Shown here one piece after another: positions 1-6,903 of a stretch of DNA of 35,974 nt. The notes under the pieces are model-generated. The model did not search any database. It saw only the letters and a list, made by a program, of their open reading frames with translations, and was not told the origin of the DNA. The position numbers and the translations under genes are program-made. This DNA is from Acidobacteria bacterium 13_1_20CM_2_55_15 (GTDB taxonomy: Bacteria > Acidobacteriota > Terriglobia > 20CM-2-55-15), in assembly GCA_001920875.1 (NCBI GenBank), contig MNKP01000027.1, positions 1 to 35,974 of the forward strand, read 5' to 3'. The stretch's first letter is position 1. Each line of letters begins with the position of its first letter.

Positions 1-2513
1 AAGTAAGTCACGATTGAGCTGAGGTGAATCCCAAAAGGAATTTGTTTGATGGCTGCTACCTTTGCCACGTATGCCCGATCGAAGAAAAGCCGGCCTCGGG
101 AGTTGATGATGGTGTTGGGATTATCAAAGAGTGTACCGATAACGCCGGCATCGTTCTCGAAAACGGAGTTTCCTGGATTGCCGTTTCCGGCTGACTTATA
201 CGCATTGAAAGAGATGGAAAGAAGATCTCCCCTGGCAAAGCCTGCGGTGACATTTGCTTCAACGCCTTTGTACTCCGCGCGGAGTCCTGCCGGGTTGCTT
301 AGCAGGTATCGGTCTTCGCCGAATGTCCGGACATCTTGATTAAAGACAGTTAGAGGCCGGTCATCACGTGTTCCCGGAATACCGTCATCCCCGGGGTCAA
401 GGACCGTTACCGGAGTGTAAGCTGATGCAGGAACACCTACGTTGACGGTGTGAATGAGACGTTTGGAATCCCGTTCGAGCAAACGAATACCCATGCGAAC
501 ACTGCGGCTGAAATCATGCTCCACAGCCAAGCCCCACTCATCGGTGAAGGGCCGTTTCAGATTGGGATCGACAGAAGAATATGGGCCGCCGAATACCCGC
601 AGCAGCGTTCCTTCTTCGCCTTTTTGAAACGCCCCATCCTGATCCCGATCGTTCCACCGATAGAGCGCTCCGCCCAAAGCGGTGGGATTCGCAAAGTCGG
701 CATAGGAAGCCGGCAACAGATGATAGTAACGGGAATATCCGGCGATGATTCTCGTGTCTCCGAAACGCATGTTGAGCGGAACCACAATCTTGGCGCGAGG
801 TGATATTGACGTCCATGAAACGACATGATCCGCACCCGCGAATGTCCGAACCGGCGCGAATGTGCCGGCGCCGCTGACCTGTTTGGGAAGGAAAGCGTTG
901 CTGGAATCCAGGTTGAAACCGGCGCGTAAAAAGATCTTGTTAACAACTTGCAAACCGTCTTGAGCAAAAAACGAAAGCTCGCGCAGCCGCTGCATAGCGT
1001 GGCTGGGCGTATTGAATTCCGCGACTTCGGCGGGAGCCGTTCCGGGGAAGAGAAAAAGTTGCAAACCGTTGAACATGCGCCGCTCTTCGGTCGCGAGCGA
1101 CTCTTCCAGATCGAAGCCGGCGAGCAGTTGCTGGCTCCATCGATTGCCATTCGTCCGAAAGGTCTGTGTTTGTCCGAGCAATGAAAAGCGGCTCAGTGCC
1201 GAATCGGACTCGAGCGGCGCCGAGCCTGTGATTTCTCCTGTGAAAAGCCGCGTGTAACTCGGTGTCGTTACTCCATGTTGAAGTGTATCGGTGGGAGACG
1301 AGTGAGAAAACCCGAAACTCAATTCCGCAATCGACCGATCGCTGTGGCGGTGCACCCAATGGCCCTGAAGCAACTCGAAACGGTCGTTGCCCAGAAGTGT
1401 GGCCGATGGATCGATTCCCGGCCGCGCGTCAAGATGGGAATTCTTCACAATCTGTCCGGAGATGATGCCGGTGACCTGATTTTTTGCGTTCAGCGTTCCG
1501 TCCAGGCGCGCGAGAGCCGAGCTGACCGTTGTCGTAGGAACCACCGCGAAATCCGGAATCATCTTCGAAAGGTGTTGCAGGCCGAATGACGCGAAGTAGG
1601 ACCATTGTGGCCCGCGAACAGGCCCGCCCAGAGAGAATTCTCCCTCTGGAAATCGCTTGAAGTGCGGCGTCGTTTGAAAGCCAAAACTGCGAAGACGGCT
1701 GTCAAGGTTGCTGCTTTCGAATGGTTTTCCCAGGTAGTACGCCTCGGCCTGACCGTGGAACTTTTCCGGGCTGCGCCGGCTGATCATTTCAAAATCCGCA
1801 CCGGCCGCTGAAATTTCTGCGGAGTGGAAAGTGCTAACGGCATTCATCTCTTCGAGAGTCCCAAGCATGGGATATGTCAAAGGCTTTCCAGGTTCGTAAG
1901 GATTGGTGATGTTCATGCCGTCCCAACGATAACCATTCTGGGTCCAAGTGGCCCCGTGGACTCCCAGCAATTGAATGATACCGGTCTGAAATCCTCCTTC
2001 ATCGATGTTGCTCGGAACACTGGAGAGATGTTGTGTCTCGAGCAGGTTCCAGATATTTCTGGCGATGGGAAAACGATCCATCCGTGTTCGATCGAATCGG
2101 TCCAAAATGCACGACCACAACTCCGGCGCGCTTTGCCACTGGGCGGCCGCGGTGGATTGGGCCTGCGACTGCCGTGTTTCCATTTGTCCGCTAATCGTGC
2201 CGGCGCATCCGGCTCGAACTCTGGCCTGCGTTATGTACTCAGGGAAGGCCGGCTTCCGGAATCGAAGCTCATACTCGCCCGATGGAATACCCGCCACCAG
2301 AAACTCTCCTGAATCGTCGGTCTTCGTGCGAAGTATCTCCATGCCGGCTGCGTCAAAGATCACAACTTCAACGTCTCCGATGGCGGCGCCTGAGATCCTG
2401 TCCCTAACCTTCCCCTGGAGCCAACCGGTCTCGATCTGAGCGTACAGCCCGGCGTGCCAACAACAGACAACGATGAAGGAGAGGAACGTGATGTAATAGC
2501 GGATTTTCATCAT
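1..2513 (-). CDS. TonB-dependent receptor-like outer-membrane protein (Oar type), 3' end cut by the window
   Basis: The minus-strand frame from ATG 2513 stays open to base 1, giving 837 residues with no stop, so the C-terminus lies outside the window. It begins with a signal peptide (MMKIRYYITFLSF..., likely cut after LYAQ). Residues about 27-120 read as a carboxypeptidase-regulatory-like beta-sandwich (GWLQGKVRDRISGAAIGDV, then DDSGEFLVAGIPSGEYEL). The rest is rich in aromatic beta-strands typical of a 22-strand barrel. Near residues 655-670 there is an Asp-rich, calcium-binding-like stretch (NDRDQDGAFQKGEEG), and DPGDDGIPGTRDD follows later. Such Oar/CarbpepA_reg receptors are abundant in Acidobacteriota and usually reach 900-1200 residues, where they import or bind unknown ligands. 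I see no obvious TonB box. A second ATG at 2510 could be the start instead. Family call is firm; the ligand is unknown. Confidence 0.85.
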   Translation of the reverse strand, partial: MMKIRYYITFLSFIVVCCWHAGLYAQIETGWLQGKVRDRISGAAIGDVEVVIFDAAGMEILRTKTDDSGEFLVAGIPSGEYELRFRKPAFPEYITQARVRAGCAGTISGQMETRQSQAQSTAAAQWQSAPELWSCILDRFDRTRMDRFPIARNIWNLLETQHLSSVPSNIDEGGFQTGIIQLLGVHGATWTQNGYRWDGMNITNPYEPGKPLTYPMLGTLEEMNAVSTFHSAEISAAGADFEMISRRSPEKFHGQAEAYYLGKPFESSNLDSRLRSFGFQTTPHFKRFPEGEFSLGGPVRGPQWSYFASFGLQHLSKMIPDFAVVPTTTVSSALARLDGTLNAKNQVTGIISGQIVKNSHLDARPGIDPSATLLGNDRFELLQGHWVHRHSDRSIAELSFGFSHSSPTDTLQHGVTTPSYTRLFTGEITGSAPLESDSALSRFSLLGQTQTFRTNGNRWSQQLLAGFDLEESLATEERRMFNGLQLFLFPGTAPAEVAEFNTPSHAMQRLRELSFFAQDGLQVVNKIFLRAGFNLDSSNAFLPKQVSGAGTFAPVRTFAGADHVVSWTSISPRAKIVVPLNMRFGDTRIIAGYSRYYHLLPASYADFANPTALGGALYRWNDRDQDGAFQKGEEGTLLRVFGGPYSSVDPNLKRPFTDEWGLAVEHDFSRSVRMGIRLLERDSKRLIHTVNVGVPASAYTPVTVLDPGDDGIPGTRDDRPLTVFNQDVRTFGEDRYLLSNPAGLRAEYKGVEANVTAGFARGDLLSISFNAYKSAGNGNPGNSVFENDAGVIGTLFDNPNTIINSRGRLFFDRAYVAKVAAIKQIPFGIHLSSIVTY

Positions 2514-2705
2514 CACGATTGTTAGGGAATAGCCGCAAAAAGGCACAAGAAATCACCGTAACAAACTAGAGCTAAGCGTAAGCAAATATCAAGTAGTCGT
2601 GTCCCACTGCAAATGGCTTGGCGCGCCTCTGGAAATCTATCCCGCCGGCCATACTTTCTTTCATGCGGGCTGCCACTGAACTGTTTGAATGAGGAGGTGG
2701 GAGGA

Positions 2706-2954
2706 ATGGCTCGACAAGGTTGGAGCATGTCTGAAATGGAGATCCGCAGGATTGCTTACCTTCTGTCGGAAACCGATCTCGTAGTCGCGGCTATCGCCGA
2801 ACGGATGGATTGCAGCAAGAGCGCGATCATGTCCATCAATCGGCGATTCCAGATCCGCGACTACGGGAAGCATCGGAATATATGGAATGTACGGTCCGCG
2901 ATTCGGGAAGAGCGCGATGATGACGCTCATTTTGAGAAGTCACAGGCCAATTGA
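2706..2954 (+). CDS. Small helix-turn-helix-like protein, 82 aa
   Basis: I chose ATG 2706 because a strong Shine-Dalgarno (GGAGGTGGGAGGA) sits directly before it; the frame is open further upstream but that part looks noncoding. The protein starts MARQGWSMSEMEIRRIAYLL. Residues about 15-45 (LVVAAIAERMDCSKSAIMSI) look like a helix-turn-helix: an AIAERM helix, a turn at DCS, and a recognition-like helix ending INRRFQIRDY. The tail is charged. A small DNA-binding protein is an inference; I cannot name a family. It lies divergent from the receptor gene at 1-2513, so it could regulate it, but nothing in the sequence proves that. Confidence 0.6.
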   Translation: MARQGWSMSEMEIRRIAYLLSETDLVVAAIAERMDCSKSAIMSINRRFQIRDYGKHRNIWNVRSAIREERDDDAHFEKSQAN

Positions 2955-3089
2955 AGCTCATTGTGGGCAAGGTAAGACTGCCGGACCTGAGTTGAAATTG
3001 CCTGTTGTCTTACGCACGTGGGTTATGTATCTTACACACACATCGATTCTGCACAACATGGACAGGGCTGCATCAAAGGGCAAAGGGAC

Positions 3090-3311
3090 ATGCCGGAAGT
3101 GACAATCGTGCCAAAGACCGGGGACATCAACAAGCAATTCGGCGTCTACTCGAACGTGTGTTGCGGATACGAAATCATCATTCGAGAAGGTGCCAGCTTT
3201 CCTAATTGTCCGAACCATCGGAAGTCTGAGACCACTTGGAATTTCGTAGAAACGGAAAAGATCCAGCAGGTCGTTATTCGGAAGCAGAGCCAGTCTAATC
3301 CCGCTGCTTAA
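3090..3311 (+). CDS. Small Cys-containing protein of unknown function, 73 aa
   Basis: Starting at ATG 3090 the protein begins MPEVTIVPKTGDINKQFG. A compact core follows with paired cysteines (VYSNVCCGYEIIIREG), then FPNCPNH and TTWNFVE. The spacing of Cys-Cys-Gly, Phe-Pro-x-Cys-Pro-x-His and Thr-x-Trp resembles a small one-knuckle zinc-ribbon-like fold, but this is only pattern reading. The Shine-Dalgarno (AAAGGGA) is too close to the ATG to be ideal; an upstream GTG at 3018 in the same frame would add 24 unconvincing residues. The gene follows the small HTH gene on the same strand after a gap of about 135 bases. Function unknown. Confidence 0.5.
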   Translation: MPEVTIVPKTGDINKQFGVYSNVCCGYEIIIREGASFPNCPNHRKSETTWNFVETEKIQQVVIRKQSQSNPAA

Positions 3312-3330
3312 TCGCGACGGCAAGCCGCCA

Positions 3331-3373
3331 GCCGCATGCTCCTCGTTTAGGTGCCGCCTGCAGAGCATGCGGC
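3331..3373. terminator. Inverted repeat between convergent genes, possible terminator
   Basis: GCCGCATGCTC at 3331-3341 is exactly complementary to GAGCATGCGGC at 3363-3373, an 11-bp stem with a 21-base loop. It lies 20 bases after the plus-strand stop at 3311 and overlaps the last codons and stop of the minus-strand Fis-type gene. A run of six T follows at about 3389-3394 on the plus strand. It could end transcription in one or both directions. The U-run is not adjacent to the stem, so a classical intrinsic terminator is uncertain. Confidence 0.4.
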
Positions 3374-3925
3374 GCGGGCTGCGCGGGCTTTTTTCTTGTA
3401 CTCGAACGTAAAGACGCCTGATTCCAGTGCTGCTACAGCGCAGCGGTCACAAAAAACAGTCCCAATTTCATCATCAAGATTAGTGCGGTACAACTTGACA
3501 AAGGCAGGCCGCAAACAACCGCGATGGCAAACCGGACAGTTTAAATCCGGACATCTGCAAGGTAGGACCATGCTTGCTGCTCGATCAGCTGAAGCCGTGT
3601 CTGCGTCTGCAACGGCTCGCTCAGTGCTCCGTGCGTCGGTGTAATCGCCATTATCAACCGTTTCGGCCAATTCAGAACGAGCGGCAACGATTGTCCCTTG
3701 TCGATTTATACTGGAGCCATCGGTCGCTTTAATTTTGTGCTGAGCGATTTTGCGTGCCAGGGTGTTGCGGTGGATGTGGAGTAATTGCGCGGCCTTGCAT
3801 TGATTGCCGCCGCTTCGGCGAAGCGCGGTCTGGAGGAACTGCTTTTCAAATTCTTGCAATGCTTTGTCCAGGCAAACATTCTGTTCGAGCATTTCAGCGA
3901 CGAGCGCCTCCAAGACTTGTTTCAC
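3347..3925 (-). CDS. Fis-type HTH protein with Cys-rich C-terminal domain, 192 aa
   Basis: The start is GTG 3925 with GAGGT nine bases upstream. Residues about 18-66 form a Fis/NtrC-type DNA-binding domain: the helix LDKALQEFEKQFLQTALRR, then GGNQCKAAQLLHIHRNTLARKI, the classic Fis helix-turn-helix. After a linker of about 50 residues comes a Cys-rich module: CRCPDLNCPVCHRGC, then FCDRC about 20 residues later, giving seven Cys and one His that could hold one or two zinc ions. Stand-alone Fis-domain proteins normally end at the HTH, so the appended metal-binding-like module is unusual. No sigma-54 ATPase domain is present. It could be a transcription factor whose C-terminus senses metal or redox state; that role is inferred. 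It is convergent with the small Cys protein. Confidence 0.65.
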   Translation of the reverse strand: MKQVLEALVAEMLEQNVCLDKALQEFEKQFLQTALRRSGGNQCKAAQLLHIHRNTLARKIAQHKIKATDGSSINRQGTIVAARSELAETVDNGDYTDARSTERAVADADTASADRAASMVLPCRCPDLNCPVCHRGCLRPAFVKLYRTNLDDEIGTVFCDRCAVAALESGVFTFEYKKKARAARAACSAGGT

Positions 3926-4364
3926 AAAACGCTACCTCGAAATTGGGAACATTGAATCAATATGGTTACGGGGAGATGGAACCTGCAAGACGGCAGCCAC
4001 TTCCCCAAGGTGTGAATTTTTCCATCCGACAGGACTCGTGAGGTGCTCGAAACTTCAGGTGACTGACACTTTAGAAGTCCGGCTGGTTAAAGGAACACCG
4101 CTTGCACTACCCGTTGAAAGCGGCCACAGGGGCAAAGCCGGGTGGGGAAGTTTTCCATTCGTGACGTTGTACAGAGTGCTGAACCTGCCGTTAACGAGGC
4201 GCCAGACGTGCTAGGCTTTACGTCGGCCGCCGGCGCCATCCTCCGGAGGCGATCCTCGTCGGTGTTTGCATAAACGCTGGACAGCAGTTCGGGGACTCGC
4301 GTTGGGTTTGCGTTATCGCGCGTGCGCTGCACAGCCCGCTTCTCGAGCGTGCTATCATCGGCGC
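3926..4364. other. Intergenic stretch with no gene recognised
   Basis: About 440 bases between the Fis-type gene (leftward) and the Cys-Cys small protein (rightward). Short open frames on both strands give low-complexity, unconvincing peptides without ribosome-binding sites. The right end carries the -10-like TATCAT described separately. Nothing else was identified. Confidence 0.5.
4353..4358 (+). promoter_or_regulatory. -10 box, predicted leaderless start for the Cys-Cys protein gene
   Basis: TATCAT is followed by exactly six bases and then ATG 4365, so transcription would begin at or next to the start codon. No Shine-Dalgarno is visible before this ATG. The -35 region is weak. The same arrangement recurs at other genes in the window. 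Confidence 0.5.
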
Positions 4365-4628
4365 ATGGATTGGGGTCAGGTCCGCCGAAATATCGCAGAC
4401 TTCTTCCATGGGATGGCGTTAGCGGGCTATGAAAAGAGGCTGCGCGAGCAGCTCATGGACTTAAACGACCTCTTCATGCTCCTCTGCTTTATGGAGCTGG
4501 TCGGGCTGCCGAATCCTGCGACGATTTACTTGCTCGAAATCTATCCGTACTTCCTCGAAGAATTTCACCTCTGGCATCGACGAATGGGCATGGATCATTC
4601 CCCGCTGGGCGCCCTTCCCTGTTGCTGA
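4365..4628 (+). CDS. Small protein ending in Cys-Cys, upstream partner of the ArsA-like ATPase, 87 aa
   Basis: The protein starts MDWGQVRRNIADFFHGMALA and is mostly helical. A hydrophobic middle reads LNDLFMLLCFMELVGLPNPA, then TIYLLEIYPYFLEEFHLWHRR. The C-terminus ends ALPCC directly before the stop. I recall a family annotated as 'cory-CC-star protein' defined by a Cys-Cys at the very end and found next to ArsA-family ATPases; this entry fits, but the match is from memory. The stop is only two bases before the ATG of the ATPase, and that gene has no Shine-Dalgarno of its own, so translation is probably coupled. The terminal Cys pair could bind metal or form a disulfide; function is unknown. 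Confidence 0.7.
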   Translation: MDWGQVRRNIADFFHGMALAGYEKRLREQLMDLNDLFMLLCFMELVGLPNPATIYLLEIYPYFLEEFHLWHRRMGMDHSPLGALPCC

Positions 4629-4630
4629 CC

Positions 4631-5587
4631 ATGTTGGATCTTCTCAAGAAAAGAATTCTTTTTTTCGGAGGAAAAGGAGGAGTGGGCAAGACGACGTGCG
4701 CGTCGGCACTGGCGCTCGCAGCCGCGAGAAAAGGGAAGCGTGTTCTTCTGGTATCGACCGATCCGGCGCACTCGACCTCGGATATCTTCGAGCGGCTTTT
4801 TAGCCGTGAGGAGGAGGAGATCTATCCGGGAATTGTCGGCGTTGAGGTCGATGGTGATTTTGAAGCGCGCCGGTACATCGAAACAGTCAAGAATCAAATC
4901 GCCAAGCTTTTCAGTTCCTCGGTCCTGAAGGAAGCGGAGCGCCAGATCGAGCTTGTCTCCACCATGCCAGGAGTCGAGGAGGTCGCGCTGTTCGATCGCA
5001 TGGGGGACCTGATTGTCACGTGCGTCGACTCTTATGACTTGATTATTTTCGATACCGCTCCAACAGGACATACGATGCGGCTGCTGCGCATGCCCGAACT
5101 GATGATCTCGTGGATTGCGGCGTTATCGAAACGGCGGAAAAATCTCATTACGCTGAATCGGAATATCGAAAGGGAAGAATCCGGCGAAGCCGATCCCATC
5201 TTGACGACTTTGGAACGCCGAAAGGAAAAACTCGAGCTGGTACGCGCCCGGTTGATGCAGCATAACTTTACCGGATTTGTACTCGTTCTCGTTCCGGAAC
5301 GGCTGCCAATCGAAGAAACCCTCCGTGCGGCGGGATCGCTCCGCGATTCCAATATGAACATCTGCGGGATCATCGTGAATCGCATCCTGCCGGAGAATCT
5401 GAACGGGGCTTTTTACCAGGCGCGCCGCAAGCAAGAACAAACCTATTGCGAAGAAATTCGCCGCAGATTTGCGGAATATCCTGCGATCTGGATTCGGCAG
5501 TTCGAGACGGACATCTACGGAATCAAAAATCTAGAGCGGCTCAGTGAAGTGTTGACGGGCCCAAATGACGGCGCCCCATTCGGGTGA
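4631..5587 (+). CDS. ArsA/Get3-family ATPase, 318 aa
   Basis: This is a P-loop ATPase of the ArsA/Get3 (TRC40) group. The deviant Walker A is FFGGKGGVGKTT near residues 12-23, the switch-I-like motif is STDPAHSTSDIF near 44-55, and the switch-II/A-loop motif is DTAPTGHTMRLL near 140-151. ArsA itself is a tandem duplicate of about 580 residues; this single-domain length matches Get3 and the many bacterial ArsA-like proteins of unknown role. It sits two bases after the Cys-Cys protein and should be co-translated with it. No arsenic genes are nearby, so arsenite transport is unlikely; targeting or metal-coupled chaperoning of the small partner is a guess. Its 3' end overlaps the convergent BadF-type gene by 57 bases. 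Confidence 0.88.
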   Translation: MLDLLKKRILFFGGKGGVGKTTCASALALAAARKGKRVLLVSTDPAHSTSDIFERLFSREEEEIYPGIVGVEVDGDFEARRYIETVKNQIAKLFSSSVLKEAERQIELVSTMPGVEEVALFDRMGDLIVTCVDSYDLIIFDTAPTGHTMRLLRMPELMISWIAALSKRRKNLITLNRNIEREESGEADPILTTLERRKEKLELVRARLMQHNFTGFVLVLVPERLPIEETLRAAGSLRDSNMNICGIIVNRILPENLNGAFYQARRKQEQTYCEEIRRRFAEYPAIWIRQFETDIYGIKNLERLSEVLTGPNDGAPFG

Positions 5588-6391
5588 ATGGCGGGGCTGT
5601 TCGAATTCAAGACCCATGAGTTCCCGCATAACGGGATGGGCCGCAACCGAGCCGCTTAATGACCTCCGCCAGTCGTCCAAACCGACCCGCTTGGACGCGA
5701 TCTCGACCATTGATCTCAAATGCGATGCGGCTTGAGTCAAAATGCTCTTGGAGGGCTCCTGCGGGTACATTGAAACCACTTCCGGAAAGAGTCCGGCTAT
5801 CTCGGGCACACCGATTTTGCCTGAAGCCCACCCGCTGACAACCTCGGAGATGCTCTTCAATCCAAGCCGGCCGGCAATGCGGTTCGAGAACTCTGTAGAC
5901 GCTTGCAGGTCCAGCGAGCGAAGCGCCTCGCGTACGGCCTCACGCCCAATCCAAAAACCGCTGCCTTCGTCGCCGAAGTAAGGTCCCCAGCCGCCGATAC
6001 GAAACATATTGCGGGCTTTATCGCGCCCAATCACGATTGAACCTGTGCCGGCGATCAACAGGATTCCGGGATCTACGCCTATGGCTCCAATCGAGGCGAT
6101 GAACGCGTCGCTCTCGATAATGATCTGAGCTTCGGGAATGAGTGACTCGAGGACTTCCTTGTAAAACGCGGCACTATCGTGACGGGCGGCGCCGGCGAAT
6201 CCGGCGCATACAATGTTGGGACGCTCCGTTAGATAGGATATTCCCTGCGTGATGGCTTGCGTTGCGGCATCTGCCCCGACCGACAACCAATTCGAAGGAC
6301 CGCTCTCGATATGACAGATTTCGTTGTAATACTCGTCGACAAGAAGGAAAGAGGTTTTCGATCCCCCTCCGTCAATTCCGAGGTATCGCAC
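5531..6391 (-). CDS. BadF/BadG-family sugar kinase (N-acetylglucosamine kinase-like), 286 aa
   Basis: The start is GTG 6391, which shares one base with the stop (TAG) of the upstream coiled-coil gene. The N-terminus RYLGIDGGGSKTSFLLVDE is the phosphate-1 loop of the ASKHA fold, and LLIAGTGSIVIG near residues 110-122 is phosphate-2. GGWGPYFGDEGSGFWIGREA (near 133-152) is diagnostic of the BadF/NAGK group. Eukaryotic and bacterial NAGK enzymes phosphorylate GlcNAc at O6. It is the last gene of a leftward operon led by a class A penicillin-binding protein, so a role in recycling cell-wall amino sugars is a reasonable inference. It is slightly shorter than the usual 300-330 residues. The substrate is not proven. 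Confidence 0.82.
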   Translation of the reverse strand: MRYLGIDGGGSKTSFLLVDEYYNEICHIESGPSNWLSVGADAATQAITQGISYLTERPNIVCAGFAGAARHDSAAFYKEVLESLIPEAQIIIESDAFIASIGAIGVDPGILLIAGTGSIVIGRDKARNMFRIGGWGPYFGDEGSGFWIGREAVREALRSLDLQASTEFSNRIAGRLGLKSISEVVSGWASGKIGVPEIAGLFPEVVSMYPQEPSKSILTQAASHLRSMVEIASKRVGLDDWRRSLSGSVAAHPVMRELMGLEFEQPRHSPEWGAVIWARQHFTEPL

Positions 6392-6903
6392 TAGCGCGCC
6401 CAGCCGGGCAGTCCGCCCGAGCGTCGCAGCTCGTCCTCCAGGTCGGTGATTTTCTTTTTGGCTTGATCGACTGCTTTGCGGGACTCATCGAGTTGCTTCT
6501 GAGTGTCCGCGATTTCCGGGCCCAGCCGGTATTCACGATTGTAAATATCGCTCTGGCGCAGAACCTGCGTGTTTAGCTCCTTGACCTTCAAATCCAGGAG
6601 CTGAACTCTCTCTTCCGCTTTCCTGACATCATCACGGGCCTTTTGAAATTGGGCTCGCCAATATTTTTCATCCCGGCTCTTATTGTCGCTCGGAGCGGCC
6701 GGCGCTGCTGGTGCGACAACCGCCGCGGTCGAGCCGGTCGAGGCGGTTGTTGTTGTCGTCGTGCCACTAGCAACCACAACCTGGCTATGCAGCCGTTTCT
6801 GCCGCTCCCGCTCTTGCCGCGCCACGTCGGCAAGCGTTTGCGCCGAGCAATCCAACGCGAAAAACACCAGGCATAAGGTGAACAATTTGGAACTCAGTCT
6901 CAT
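6391..6903 (-). CDS. Exported coiled-coil protein of unknown function, 170 aa
   Basis: I chose ATG 6903 because it overlaps the PBP1A stop in an ATGA arrangement and opens a clean signal peptide (MRLSSKLFTLCLVFFALDCS, cleavage likely after SAQ). Mature residues begin TLADVARQERERQKRLHSQ. A Thr/Ala/Pro-rich linker follows at about residues 45-75. The C-terminal 90 residues (from about DEKYWRAQFQKARDDVRKAE) form a charged coiled coil ending RRSGGLPGWAR. It sits between PBP1A and the sugar kinase, so a periplasmic role near peptidoglycan is plausible. I do not recognise a named family. Confidence 0.75.
   Translation of the reverse strand: MRLSSKLFTLCLVFFALDCSAQTLADVARQERERQKRLHSQVVVASGTTTTTTASTGSTAAVVAPAAPAAPSDNKSRDEKYWRAQFQKARDDVRKAEERVQLLDLKVKELNTQVLRQSDIYNREYRLGPEIADTQKQLDESRKAVDQAKKKITDLEDELRRSGGLPGWAR

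Noticed and set aside
450-1589. Several open frames on the plus strand and in other minus frames within 1-2513
   Set aside because: They overlap the long receptor frame that is open from 2513 to base 1 and has signal peptide, regulatory domain and barrel features; the others lack ribosome-binding sites and family motifs.
4365-5587. Arsenic resistance operon
   Set aside because: The ATPase is ArsA-like, but no arsB, arsC, arsD, arsR or acr3 is present; single-domain length fits Get3-like proteins.
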